From Candidatus Saccharibacteria bacterium UBA1944 (GTDB lineage Bacteria > Patescibacteriota > Saccharimonadia > Saccharimonadales > Saccharimonadaceae), in contig DDEW01000015.1 in the NCBI GenBank assembly GCA_002336935.1, forward strand, positions 33,267 through 97,266: DNA of 64,000 nt, in the 5' to 3' direction. Below the pieces are notes generated by a model. It made no database searches and was not told where the DNA came from. It was given only the letters and a program-made list of their open reading frames with translations. Shown here piece after piece: positions 54,003 through 62,862 of this stretch (position 1 is its first letter; each line of letters begins with the position of its first letter). A program made the position numbers and the translations under genes.

Positions 54003-54707
54003 CTATTCACTAGTTTTGCGTTTATGCGCTTTACGTTCGCGCAATTGACCATCATGCATTTCGTATACTTTGTCACAATAGCCAATCAGTCGCTCGTCGT
54101 GCGTTACCATTATGGTTGCCTTGCCTCGGCTGCGGGTTTCACGAGCCAATAGTTCGACTACTTCAAATGCCTTGGTTGTATCTAGGCTAGCTGTAGGTTC
54201 ATCTGCCAAAATAATACTTGGGTCGCTATACAGCACCTTTGCAATCGCTACGCGTTGGCGTTCACCGCCTGAAAGTTCGCTAGGGTACTTGCGACGGAGC
54301 TTGGTGATACCTAGTTCTTTAAATAGCTGAGTCATCATGGTTTTATTGGGGCGACTACGGCGTACTTTGTCGAGCAAAAGCAGCTGTTTTTCGACTGTCA
54401 AAAACGGCACAAGATTTGATGCCTGCAAAATGAACCCGACATATTTAAGCCGAACATTCGAAAGCTGTTTTTTGCCAAGTGCAGTCACGTCAATACCGTT
54501 AATAGTAACGGTTCCTTTGCTCGGATTACGCAACCCGCCGGCAATGGTCAAGAACGTGCTTTTGCCAGAACCCGACGGGCCAATCAGCGCCACAAACTCA
54601 CCCGGCTCAATACGAAAGTTAGTGGGGCGAAGCGCGTGCACCGTTTCGCTCCCCTGCGTAAATTCGCGGGTTACACCACGTAGCTCTAGCATAGGCTGCT
54701 TACTCAT
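54003..54707 (-). CDS. MacB/LolD-type ABC ATPase
   Basis: This 234-residue ATPase has Walker A GPSGSGKST, signature LSGGERQRVAIAKVL, Walker B IILADEPTASLD, H-loop MVTHDERLIGYCD. The four-residue overlap with the permease gene and the FtsX-like partner define a MacB-type exporter or lipoprotein-release system. Confidence 0.93.
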   Translation of the reverse strand: MSKQPMLELRGVTREFTQGSETVHALRPTNFRIEPGEFVALIGPSGSGKSTFLTIAGGLRNPSKGTVTINGIDVTALGKKQLSNVRLKYVGFILQASNLVPFLTVEKQLLLLDKVRRSRPNKTMMTQLFKELGITKLRRKYPSELSGGERQRVAIAKVLYSDPSIILADEPTASLDTTKAFEVVELLARETRSRGKATIMVTHDERLIGYCDKVYEMHDGQLRERKAHKRKTSE

Positions 54708-55771
54708 CCGATTGCCTCCACAGGATCAATTTTGGTCACCGCCCACACTGAAGCAATTCCGCCGATGGCCGCACAGAGCAAAAATAGTGCAATAATCGCA
54801 ATGTAGAACAATGGTTGAATCATAAATGGAATCTTGTCGCCCAGTGCCATGCCACTGCCAACCGTTGCAACAAGCCCAATGCCCATTCCAATAATCGATA
54901 GTATGACAATCTGTGCTTTCACCGAGCGGGCGATGTATTTATTCGGTATGCCTTCGGCTTTGAGCACGCCAAACATACTCTTTTTTTGTAGTGTGAGTAT
55001 GTACATAAATATCGCCAGCACAAACGATGCAATCACAATCAGGAATCCTATCATAGTGCTAAACGTGAGCACCTGCGCATTGTAGCCAGGTAGTTTAAAC
55101 GAAAAATCTTTGATGCTACGCCACTGTAACGTGTCGGTAGTGTAGCTTGCTCCATCGGCTTGTTTCGTGACAACGGCGCTCACCGTTGTTGCATCTTTCA
55201 TGCCCATCATACCGGCAAGCTCACTCGCAGTGGTGCGCCATGCATCAAGTTGCATGTACACAATTGGCGCAGTTTGAAACGTCGCCCTGTCGGTAAAACC
55301 AACTACTGCATAGGTTGTATCACCACCCTTAAACGAAAGGGTATCGCCTAAGCGCACGCCAACCTTTTTTAATTGATCACTTACCACAACCTCGCCTTCA
55401 GCCTTCACCTGCCTGCCTTCAGTAATATTTGGCGCCAAAAAGTCGGTAGGGTCAATGCCAAAAAGCGCGACGTCCTCTGCCTCATCGGCTTTGACCGTTG
55501 CATTGCCCACACCCAGCAGCGCAGTGGCGGCGGCATCATACAATCCATAATCACTCTTGTGAATAAGCGAACGAGCAACGTTGTCGTTGGCATCAGATTG
55601 CAATACAATTCCGCCAGCCTGCCACTTTTCGATACCCTGTGTATAGCTCGTTGCCAGCCCATAGGCCAGTGCGGTCAAAAAGAATGTCAGGTAACTCACA
55701 AGCACAATCACGGCGACAATGAGCAGAAAACGCGTCTTTTCTTTAATAAGTTCATTTACTGCTAAAAACAT
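54704..55771 (-). CDS. FtsX-like ABC permease
   Basis: This 355-residue permease has one N-terminal helix, a large extracytoplasmic domain (about 40-225) and three C-terminal helices, the FtsX/MacB layout. MFGVLKAEGIPNKYIARSV is the conserved motif between the last helices. TATAAT and GGAGG both lie close upstream of the ATG. Type VII exporters of this class move peptides or lipoproteins. Confidence 0.88.
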   Translation of the reverse strand: MFLAVNELIKEKTRFLLIVAVIVLVSYLTFFLTALAYGLATSYTQGIEKWQAGGIVLQSDANDNVARSLIHKSDYGLYDAAATALLGVGNATVKADEAEDVALFGIDPTDFLAPNITEGRQVKAEGEVVVSDQLKKVGVRLGDTLSFKGGDTTYAVVGFTDRATFQTAPIVYMQLDAWRTTASELAGMMGMKDATTVSAVVTKQADGASYTTDTLQWRSIKDFSFKLPGYNAQVLTFSTMIGFLIVIASFVLAIFMYILTLQKKSMFGVLKAEGIPNKYIARSVKAQIVILSIIGMGIGLVATVGSGMALGDKIPFMIQPLFYIAIIALFLLCAAIGGIASVWAVTKIDPVEAIG

Positions 55772-55811
55772 CTCCTCCTATTATACGTCAGCAATCCGCT
55801 ATACTGCGTAT

Positions 55812-56099
55812 ATGAAATTATTGAACGGCACCGTTCACCAATTACCGAGCGACCTGCGGGATAGCCTAAACAAGCATGCTGCAATGCGCACCGCCTGGAA
55901 CGACATTACTCCACTAGCTCGCAACGAGTTTATTTGCTGGATTACGAGCGCTAAACAGCCCGCCACCCGCGCACGACGCATTGTAATAGCACAGGACAAA
56001 CTAGAACGTGGGGAACGCCGCCCCTGCTGCTGGGTGGGCTGCATCCACCGTACCGACAAAGCGCCAAGCGCTTCGCAAAAGTGGGCTACGCGGCGCTAG
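55812..56099 (+). CDS. YdeI/OmpD-associated-like protein
   Basis: This 95-residue protein starts at ATG 55812, 6 nt after TATACT. LPSDLRDSLNKHAAMRTAWND and SAKQPATRARRIVIAQDKLERGERRPC match the C-terminal Omp/bacteriocin-protection (YdeI/OmdA) pattern with its RARR motif. The biological role is unsettled. Confidence 0.75.
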   Translation: MKLLNGTVHQLPSDLRDSLNKHAAMRTAWNDITPLARNEFICWITSAKQPATRARRIVIAQDKLERGERRPCCWVGCIHRTDKAPSASQKWATRR

Positions 56100-56146
56100 G
56101 AGCGAACCATTGTATTTTATACATTTTGTTGTATAGTATATACATT

Positions 56147-56908
56147 ATGACACGCCGGTTTGAAGGAGCGTTCACTGACTATGATGGCACTATTGTGTGT
56201 GAGTATGGCACGCCGCTGCGCGAAGAGGTGAAACACGCTTTCCGTCGCCTGCCTGCTGAGCTGCCTGTGTTCATCGCAACCGGTCGTTCAGTTGCTTCCG
56301 CCCCACTATTCGTAACCGATCTGCAGCCACAGCACGAAATGGTATTCGAAAATGGCGCCTGCATCACTGACCGCGACGGGCGAATTGTGCATGAAAATCG
56401 ACTAGGGCGCGAAGTAGTGCAGGGTGTGCTCGATGCCTGCGTGGGGTATGGTGCCCAGGTTCGCTATGTCGATGACCCCACGCGCCAGCTCTATTCACCA
56501 CACGAAAGGCCAGCACGTACCAGCCGTGGGCTCGCCATAGCTCAACTGAGCGTGGAAGCTGCTACATTGCTTGGCAATACACTCGCCAATGAGCTCCCCG
56601 TTGCAGCCACCATTACCTATAAGCAAATTAATGGTACCGCTCAGCCAACCGTGCGCATACAGCAACGCGGTATTAGCAAAGGCGTGGCATTACAGTACTT
56701 AGCCGATCGCTACAACATTGATCCAGCAAATGTATTGGCTGCTGGCAATGACACCAACGATTTATCAATGTTTGCGCTAGCGGGTACTACCGCTGCACCC
56801 GTTGACGCAGTGCCACAAATTGCTACGCAAGCCGACATGCTTTACCCCAACCCACGTGAGGGCGGGTACATGCACGTGCTAAAACAGTTGTATTCGATTG
56901 ATAGCTAA
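56147..56908 (+). CDS. HAD-superfamily (Cof-type) phosphatase
   Basis: This 253-residue protein has FTDYDGTIVCEYG with the nucleophile Asp, IATGRS (motif II), a cap domain of about 90 residues, KGVALQYLADRYN (Lys of motif III) and AAGNDTNDLSMFALAG (motif IV). It resembles sugar-phosphatases and phosphomannomutase-like HAD IIB enzymes. The substrate is not predictable. Confidence 0.9.
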   Translation: MTRRFEGAFTDYDGTIVCEYGTPLREEVKHAFRRLPAELPVFIATGRSVASAPLFVTDLQPQHEMVFENGACITDRDGRIVHENRLGREVVQGVLDACVGYGAQVRYVDDPTRQLYSPHERPARTSRGLAIAQLSVEAATLLGNTLANELPVAATITYKQINGTAQPTVRIQQRGISKGVALQYLADRYNIDPANVLAAGNDTNDLSMFALAGTTAAPVDAVPQIATQADMLYPNPREGGYMHVLKQLYSIDS

Positions 56909-57417
56909 AAACCAAGCGAAGCAAGTGCAGCCATCGTTTCTTCGCTGTCTTTCATCCATTTTATCCGCTCGGTCAGTTCAGTGGGGGTTGCGTACGCTAC
57001 ATACTGAATTTGCTCAGACACATCTTGCACAGTGTCTTCAGCTGGTGGAGTAGTGGGCAATACATCGCTCTGGTGTGGCAACGCTAGGCTGTAGCGCACT
57101 TGCAGATAGGTGGTGCGCTGGTCACCCGTTATTTCGGTCACAACATTGTAGCCAAAAAAGCGCAGCTGCTCTGCCATAGCTGCAATAGCTATACCAGTTT
57201 CTTCTTGCATTTCGCGAACCGCCGTTTGGGTCATTGTCTCATCAGCATCAGGCTTGCCACCTGGTAGCTGCCATTTGTTGCCATCTTTTGACACAATGGC
57301 AATCTTATCATCAGCCGTTTTAGCCCACACGTATACTTGGCGTACTGGGTAGTTGGCGTGCTCATCAGCAATCGCATCGGCCTGGAGCCACGTTATTTCA
57401 TAGGTCGTATCGTTCAT
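56905..57417 (-). CDS. Nudix hydrolase
   Basis: This 170-residue protein has a full Nudix box beginning GGKPDADETMTQTAVREMQ and ending EETGI, with its REMQEE catalytic Glu residues. The N-terminal strand has VYVWAKTADDKIAIVSKDG. Housekeeping nucleotide or sugar-nucleotide hydrolase; the substrate is unknown. Converges with the HAD gene with a 4-nt overlap. Confidence 0.92.
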   Translation of the reverse strand: MNDTTYEITWLQADAIADEHANYPVRQVYVWAKTADDKIAIVSKDGNKWQLPGGKPDADETMTQTAVREMQEETGIAIAAMAEQLRFFGYNVVTEITGDQRTTYLQVRYSLALPHQSDVLPTTPPAEDTVQDVSEQIQYVAYATPTELTERIKWMKDSEETMAALASLGF

Positions 57418-57430
57418 TGTATTCTCCTGA

Positions 57431-58024
57431 CTATACTATACCCGCCACTCGGCCAATTTGGCGAGGAATTCGCAGGTGTGCAGGCAAGTACCTACCAGCC
57501 GTTGATTGTTGCAAACGGCGGATTGTTTCTACGGCATCAGCGGTATCATCAGATGCATGAAAAACGTTGGCCTGCGTTAACATGACGGTGAGTTCCTTTT
57601 GTTGTGGGTGAAGCCCCTGCTGCCATACGCGCATTTGTTCGTCATCAATCCAGGCATGCGGTCGCTTGTACTTGTGGCGCAAATTCTCGCGGCCGTTAGC
57701 ACCCGTCTTTAGCTCGTGCACTGTCTGCTGTGCATTGCCATGGGGCACACCAAGCACCAAACTTGTCACACTGCGCCCCACTAAATATTCGCGCATATCG
57801 CGGTAAAAGTGCTCTTGGGTAGAATCACGGTAAATATAGTCAACCACTTGGCCATCCAGCGTTACGCGAGCGTCGCGCAATACGTCAAGCCCGTTGCGAG
57901 TAAAATCATGGCACAGGTCATCAGTGCAATCGTCGTACCCACCTTTAACAAAGACAAAGCCGAGCTGTTCGGGCATAGTGATGGTATAGTTCACTGGTGT
58001 TTCGCGTGTATGAAATTTGGTCAT
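57431..58024 (-). CDS. nucleoside-diphosphate-kinase-like protein
   Basis: This 197-residue protein starts at ATG 58024. The chain follows the NDK order: GFVFVKGGYDD (Lys strand, usual MIKPD), LCHDFTRNGLDVLRDARV (second helix), HFYRDMREYLVGRSVTSLVLG, and VFHASDDTADAVETIRRL, which matches NxxHGSD with the catalytic His. An inserted Lys/Arg-rich segment (about 115-150) precedes that motif. KPD is replaced by KGG. It may be a nucleotide kinase variant or a binding protein. Confidence 0.6.
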   Translation of the reverse strand: MTKFHTRETPVNYTITMPEQLGFVFVKGGYDDCTDDLCHDFTRNGLDVLRDARVTLDGQVVDYIYRDSTQEHFYRDMREYLVGRSVTSLVLGVPHGNAQQTVHELKTGANGRENLRHKYKRPHAWIDDEQMRVWQQGLHPQQKELTVMLTQANVFHASDDTADAVETIRRLQQSTAGRYLPAHLRIPRQIGRVAGIV

Positions 58025-58046
58025 ATAAAATAGCTGCAAAATATTA

Positions 58047-58075
58047 TTGACATATTTACTGTTTTATAGTATTAT
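58047..58075 (+). promoter_or_regulatory. textbook sigma-70 promoter of the glycosyltransferase operon
   Basis: TTGACA, 17-nt spacer, TATTAT. It drives the overlapping three-gene operon starting at 58115, with a 5' leader of about 33 nt containing AAAGAGG. Confidence 0.85.
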
Positions 58076-58114
58076 ACACGCAATATCGTTTTTGTAAAGA
58101 GGTTTATAACACCC

Positions 58115-59104
58115 ATGTTGAGCGATGAATACATTGTGATTATGCCCGCCTATAACGAAGAGGCCTCTATCCACAGCGCTCTTGAAAACCTCGCCGCTAC
58201 TGACCGTTCCACTCCCCGCACCCTCCGACGCATTATCATTTGCGTCAACGGCTGCACCGACGACACTGAAGGTGCAATTGCAAAAAGCAGCAAAGCACTG
58301 AAGCTACCCATCACTGTCATTTCGTCATCACCTGGCTACACCAATGCTATTAACCGTCTGCTCGGTCATGCACGCCGCTATTACCCACATCACATACTCG
58401 TCAAAACCGATGCCGATGCTCGGCTTGACTCCCATGCGCTGCGCTACATGTTTGAACAGCTCGATCGTCACGACGAGTTAATGATTGTTGGCGGCCACCC
58501 TATGCCGCAAATTCCTCGTGATTTGCCGCTAGCACGCCGCTTACTCGCACGAACGTTTTCGCTGCGTTCTATATATCCACTCGCCCAAGTATCGCACTAC
58601 GATACTCGTGCATTCCATGCTATCTGCAAGGATGATCCGCAGCCTGGTATTGGCCAACGCGAGTATCGGCTGAAGACATTCTTTCATGGCCGACTATGGT
58701 GCGCTCGGCAATCACTCCTGCTATCAAACCTCACCGATGGCGTCATCGGCGACGACGTATTTTTGACCGTGTGGTTGTATAAAAAGTACGGCATTGGTTC
58801 GATTCGCGTCGCCTACAATGCTACCACTTACTACACACCAAACTACAGCTTGCGACGCCACTGGAAAGTATACAAACGAATTGACGAAGACCGTCACCGT
58901 GTTGCTGCCCTACCCGAATACGCCGAACTACAAGAACTCCAGCGCACCAAACTTGATTGGCGCTACATACTTGCTCATGTTCCCCTGCACGATATTGTAC
59001 TGTTTGGGTTTTATGCAGGCATCATGGCCATCGAAAACTTCACCTTTGCTCACACTGCCTACAAAGAATCGTACTGGCACTATGCCAAAAAGGAAAAGTC
59101 ATGA
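58115..59104 (+). CDS. family-2 glycosyltransferase
   Basis: This 329-residue protein has YIVIMPAYNEEASIHSALE and ICVNGCTDDTEG (nucleotide-sugar binding), then LVKTDADARLDSHALRYMF with the DxD-like acidic motif, and DGVIGDDVFLTVWLYKKYG with the acceptor-side acidic pair. The C-terminus is hydrophobic in part (DIVLFGFYAGIMAIENFTF). Its stop overlaps the GT4 start. Confidence 0.88.
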   Translation: MLSDEYIVIMPAYNEEASIHSALENLAATDRSTPRTLRRIIICVNGCTDDTEGAIAKSSKALKLPITVISSSPGYTNAINRLLGHARRYYPHHILVKTDADARLDSHALRYMFEQLDRHDELMIVGGHPMPQIPRDLPLARRLLARTFSLRSIYPLAQVSHYDTRAFHAICKDDPQPGIGQREYRLKTFFHGRLWCARQSLLLSNLTDGVIGDDVFLTVWLYKKYGIGSIRVAYNATTYYTPNYSLRRHWKVYKRIDEDRHRVAALPEYAELQELQRTKLDWRYILAHVPLHDIVLFGFYAGIMAIENFTFAHTAYKESYWHYAKKEKS

Positions 59105-60213
59105 ACCGGCCGCTAGACTTGCTCATCTCTAATTCACGTGCCAGCTATTATGTTGGCGGTACCGAAGTTGTGTCGTTGCACCAGGCAAAGGGCCTTGCCC
59201 GCCTTGGCCACCATGTCACCTACGTTGTGCGCAAAGTCGATACTCCTAGCGAATACTTTCAGGAATTTACTGATAGCATTCGCCGTGAACAACTACCCAT
59301 TCACATTGGCGAAGTCGCCACTAATGCGCCCTATGGTGACGGACATTCGTGGGCCATTTGGAACCAAGAAGCTGCGGCGTTTGGCATAGCGGCGCAAGAC
59401 GTATACCGCGAGGCAATTGCAAATGGTGCCGACGCGAGTGTCACGCATATGTCAGCTGATTCGCTCTACATTCCCGACACCGCACCGCACATTGTGCACC
59501 TGCATGGCAGCCCTAAGCAGACTGACCCGCTGATTGACGTGTCCATGACACGCCCTGATGCAGGAGTTGCCCACTCAACATCAATTGAAGAATGGTGGCA
59601 CGGTAATTACCCCGACTTGCCTATGCATACGTTCCGCAACGGCGTACCAATCGAAACGTTTTACCACCCGGTTGATGCCGAACGACCTATCGATATACTC
59701 TACGTCGGTCGATTCCTTGAACACAAAGGTATTCAAGATATCTTGCAGGCCGCTACGCCTGATCAGCATATTGTAATTGCTGGTGGCGGTAGTTATCAGC
59801 CACACATAGAGGCACTAATTCGCGAACGCGGATTGCAGGCAGAAATTGTGGAGCGTCCCGATAACGAGCAGTTGGCATTGCTTTACAAGCACAGCAAAAT
59901 TTTTGCTTGCCCATCACGCGCAAAAGAAGGCGTATTAACCACTATGCTCGAAGCTGCTGCTGCGGGCTGTGCGGTAGTAACCAGCCACGGTTCAGGCATG
60001 AGCGACGCCGCCCGCCACGATCAGAATAGCAAGCTGATTGCTCCTGGCGACGTACCTGCACTTACACTTTCGTTCACGCAGCTGCTCGAAAACAGTACCA
60101 AGCGGCAGCAACTTGCCGGTGTATTCCAGCAAGAAATCTGCGACAAATGGTCATGGGAGACCAAGGCAAAAGAACTCGAGGCAATTTATGAAACAGTTCT
60201 ATCGAGTTACTAG
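59101..60213 (+). CDS. family-4 glycosyltransferase
   Basis: This 370-residue GT-B protein starts at ATG 59101. The N-terminal domain has SYYVGGTEVVSLHQAKGLA, the C-terminal domain has DILYVGRFLEHKGIQDILQA, IVIAGGGSYQP and the EX7E motif (FACPSRAKEGVLTTMLEAA). It retains the sugar-nucleotide fold. It is coupled to both neighbours by overlaps. Confidence 0.92.
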   Translation: MNRPLDLLISNSRASYYVGGTEVVSLHQAKGLARLGHHVTYVVRKVDTPSEYFQEFTDSIRREQLPIHIGEVATNAPYGDGHSWAIWNQEAAAFGIAAQDVYREAIANGADASVTHMSADSLYIPDTAPHIVHLHGSPKQTDPLIDVSMTRPDAGVAHSTSIEEWWHGNYPDLPMHTFRNGVPIETFYHPVDAERPIDILYVGRFLEHKGIQDILQAATPDQHIVIAGGGSYQPHIEALIRERGLQAEIVERPDNEQLALLYKHSKIFACPSRAKEGVLTTMLEAAAAGCAVVTSHGSGMSDAARHDQNSKLIAPGDVPALTLSFTQLLENSTKRQQLAGVFQQEICDKWSWETKAKELEAIYETVLSSY

Positions 60214-61003
60214 TGCGGGTGGTGAATTGCCGTTTTCCATAGAAGGCTCCGAGCCATTTGTTGATCATGTTGCCCATCATCCGTTTTGGGAACAGTACGT
60301 TATTGGCAGTGTTAGCTGTGGTGTCAATAACGATGAGTACGTGCAAATTGCCGAATCGCCTACCCAGGTTTATTCACTCGATCCGCACCGCATAGAGTGC
60401 GATGCCGAGCACGCCTACCAGGGCATTAAATTTGCTAACCACTATTTAGAACAGCAACGCCAAGCGGGCGGCGTATATACCATTCATGGCAATGTTATCA
60501 CCAACCCCGAATCATCACATACCACTGCTCTCATTGGTGGGGTTTCGGGTATTGGCAAATCAACCCTTTCTGCCTTTGCAAAACAAAATGGGTGGCAATG
60601 GGTGAGTGATGAAAAGTTTCTGCTCGACGAGCGCGGCAACTTTGTGCAGGGGCTCGCTACAACGCTGCAAGATGAAAAAACTCAGCGAGCCATTGGCGCA
60701 ATGGCACCATCACATCACACCGAGCCGCGGCCAATTGATACTTTGGTATTCCCCGTTGTGTGCGACCAGCTGCTTGAACAATTTCGCTACGACCATGGCA
60801 AAGCTTACTGGCACCTATATGAAGAAATGTCGCGTAATATAACCGCCAGTCGCGGGACCCTTAGCGGCTACATGCCGCTCATGTCGGCCGATCAACCAAA
60901 TATCGCATGGCGCCGCATGCATGCCGCCGAAACATTGAGTCATCGCATCCCTATGTACTTCATGATGGGCCGCGCCGAAGATATACTTTGCTCACTAGGC
61001 TAA
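60188..61003 (+). CDS. HprK-like P-loop kinase/ATPase
   Basis: This 271-residue protein starts at ATG 60188, overlapping the GT4 gene by 26 nt. The middle carries GGVSGIGKSTLSAFA (Walker A) and WVSDEKFLLDERGN, which matches the HPr-kinase strand after the P-loop. HprK-related kinases of this length occur in glycan and peptide-modification operons, where they may phosphorylate a sugar or a carrier. No PqqD-like carrier is visible here. Confidence 0.7.
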   Translation: MKQFYRVTSAGGELPFSIEGSEPFVDHVAHHPFWEQYVIGSVSCGVNNDEYVQIAESPTQVYSLDPHRIECDAEHAYQGIKFANHYLEQQRQAGGVYTIHGNVITNPESSHTTALIGGVSGIGKSTLSAFAKQNGWQWVSDEKFLLDERGNFVQGLATTLQDEKTQRAIGAMAPSHHTEPRPIDTLVFPVVCDQLLEQFRYDHGKAYWHLYEEMSRNITASRGTLSGYMPLMSADQPNIAWRRMHAAETLSHRIPMYFMMGRAEDILCSLG

Positions 61004-61405
61004 ATAGCCCAGTTTCGCCAGCAAAGTGCGAGTAGGGGGATTTACGTCGTATTGATTCAACTCACTCACTAACGCCCACTGAAGCAGTTCGTTCTCATTT
61101 ATCGGTTTTGGTTCGCCATCGGCAATACTACAGAGAACATCCAAATAGATGAATCTTTTTTCTTCTCCGTCGTGATCAACTTTGATTTCTTCGTTCCACC
61201 AAAGCTTCTCAGTGATGGATACGGTAAAATTCCACCTATCAGAGAGCTCTCTGTTTAGTGCATCCAGGATTGAATCATTGCCCTCTACTCTTCCGCCAAA
61301 AAGCGCCCAAAGTTCTGCATAGGGACTTTTTTCAGGATCCATTTTCCTTATAAGTATTCGGTCCTCTTTTTTCACGACTGCAACAGGCATCAACACGGTA
61401 TTCAT
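60995..61405 (-). CDS. Nudix-like protein with degenerate box
   Basis: This 136-residue Nudix-fold protein has the box GGRVEGNDSILDALNRELSD, then RWNF. RELSDR replaces REUxEE, so the last metal-binding Glu is lost; activity may be reduced. It converges with the HprK-like gene with a 9-nt overlap. GATAAT lies 6 nt before the ATG. Confidence 0.8.
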   Translation of the reverse strand: MNTVLMPVAVVKKEDRILIRKMDPEKSPYAELWALFGGRVEGNDSILDALNRELSDRWNFTVSITEKLWWNEEIKVDHDGEEKRFIYLDVLCSIADGEPKPINENELLQWALVSELNQYDVNPPTRTLLAKLGYLA

Positions 61406-61421
61406 TCTTATATTATCTCAC

Positions 61422-61451
61422 AAAACAAAAACACCATGTTTTCACATGGTG
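61422..61451 (-). terminator. tRNA-type intrinsic terminator
   Basis: CACCATGT...ACATGGTG stem followed on the minus strand by TTTTTGTTTT. It directly follows a tRNA 3'-end-like remnant at 61460-61475. Confidence 0.8.
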
Positions 61452-61459
61452 CCTATGCT

Positions 61460-61475
61460 TGGCTCCCGCTAGTGG
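61460..61475 (-). other. tRNA 3'-end relic (possible attachment-site remnant)
   Basis: On the minus strand CCACT-AGCGGGA-G-CCA reads as the 3' half of a T stem, an acceptor strand, discriminator and CCA, then a terminator. No T loop or rest of a tRNA precedes it. The same layout (CCA, AGCA[TA]AGG, hairpin, T run) appears with a real tRNA at the window end. Confidence 0.4.
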
Positions 61476-61493
61476 ATGTTTTTCGCAAAACAG

Positions 61494-62114
61494 CTACAGG
61501 TACGGAATATTCTTTAGACCCTGTTTTCCTGACCTGATTAACTCAAAATTTTCAGTTCCCTTGTATTTTAAGCCTGGCAATCTTGGCATTCGATATTTGA
61601 TGGCTTTAGGAGGTAGCACTTTTAGGTCGTCACCTCTACCGTTCGGCGTCAAAACCCTTGTTCGATAGTTCCTTCCAAACTCATCGGTGTATTCGACCCA
61701 TACCTCTTGCTCAGAAGTAATGTTACAGCCATCGAACATTACTTTCTTGCCTACAAAATAAATCTTTTCTCCTGGCCCTAATACGCCCGCTTTAATTTTT
61801 TCGCTGCCTAGCGAAGAAACTGAAAAAGGCTTATTGTCTGCTGCATGATAAACTTCAAATAGAAAGCAGTACACGTTGTATGCACACTGATTGCCGGCAT
61901 TCTTTATCGACACAGTGGTAGTACTTAATTCGGGTTTGAAGTGTAAATCTAAATCAAGTTGAGGTCGATCGGAACGTATATTTACACCTATTCGAGCAAG
62001 AAAGCCTCTAGCCCAATCGAATCGTAGTGCAACAATAGTAACAATTGATCCAGCAACCATAAGAATAAGGCTCGTCAATATTTCTACAGCTAGATTCGTT
62101 ACTATCTCACTCAT
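61494..62114 (-). CDS. hypothetical protein with N-terminal membrane helix
   Basis: This 206-residue protein starts at the second ATG (62114), which has TAAACT 6 nt upstream. One helix (ILTSLILMVAGSIVTIVAL) is followed by a soluble beta domain with LDLHFKPELSTTTVSIKNAG, an Ig-like start, and a Lys/Arg-rich end. No family is recognised. AT-rich composition differs from the earlier genes. Confidence 0.5.
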   Translation of the reverse strand: MSEIVTNLAVEILTSLILMVAGSIVTIVALRFDWARGFLARIGVNIRSDRPQLDLDLHFKPELSTTTVSIKNAGNQCAYNVYCFLFEVYHAADNKPFSVSSLGSEKIKAGVLGPGEKIYFVGKKVMFDGCNITSEQEVWVEYTDEFGRNYRTRVLTPNGRGDDLKVLPPKAIKYRMPRLPGLKYKGTENFELIRSGKQGLKNIPYL

Positions 62115-62135
62115 GTTCATAGTTTACTGCGTTTT

Positions 62136-62810
62136 TCAGAATAGCGGAATGCCGTGAATAAATGGAATATAGTAATACGTTGAGCTTTCCTCTTTACCCC
62201 AACGGGATGACCTGAGCTTAACTAAAAAATGACGATCATATGTGAGATAAGCTAAAATATCCTTTTCGTGCTTTAATTTTGGTAGCAATCTAATAGTGTA
62301 CCCTATTGAGGTATCGTTCATCCTAGAGCTATCAATGGATATAAGAGACCTACGCCTATCTTCGGAATTATTTAGTGAAACCGTTACGCTAAACTCATAA
62401 ATTGGAAATTTCTCTTTCAGATATTTAGCGAGCTGATATCCGCTGATAACTAAATCTATACCTTTCTTGTCGCGCGTGACTTTATCGCGAGAGCCAGTAT
62501 TTTCAAGAAGTATAGTGAAGTTGCTTTTCGATTGGTCATAGGCTCTAAGATAATACCAATCTTTTATTTTCCTTAAGATTGGTATTATCTTTATACAGTA
62601 CAAGATGACTCTCGTTGCTAACGTATATGATCCACCTGTGGCTCCAAATTGAGGAGGAGGTAGAAGTTCAATGTTTAACCCCTGTTCAACTAGCCAAGAC
62701 TTCGCTTTTTCATTAAGTTTAGTCTGAAAAGTTGGCAGTTCATAAGATCTGCCCCACGAGTAAACCCTAAGTCGAACTATAGTTTCATCTTTATTCTGTG
62801 AAGTTGTCAT
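62136..62810 (-). CDS. hypothetical protein, AT-rich island
   Basis: This 224-residue protein has a middle hydrophobic patch (VILYCIKIIPILRKIKDWYYL) flanked by charged, mixed alpha/beta regions. I do not recognise it. A perfect 17-bp inverted repeat lies inside the gene (62547-62591). TAAAAT lies 6 nt before the ATG. Confidence 0.5.
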   Translation of the reverse strand: MTTSQNKDETIVRLRVYSWGRSYELPTFQTKLNEKAKSWLVEQGLNIELLPPPQFGATGGSYTLATRVILYCIKIIPILRKIKDWYYLRAYDQSKSNFTILLENTGSRDKVTRDKKGIDLVISGYQLAKYLKEKFPIYEFSVTVSLNNSEDRRRSLISIDSSRMNDTSIGYTIRLLPKLKHEKDILAYLTYDRHFLVKLRSSRWGKEESSTYYYIPFIHGIPLF

Positions 62811-62862
62811 AACTACATTTTACACTTATGATCGCTGTCATTTTGGTTCGCACAATTAGCCT

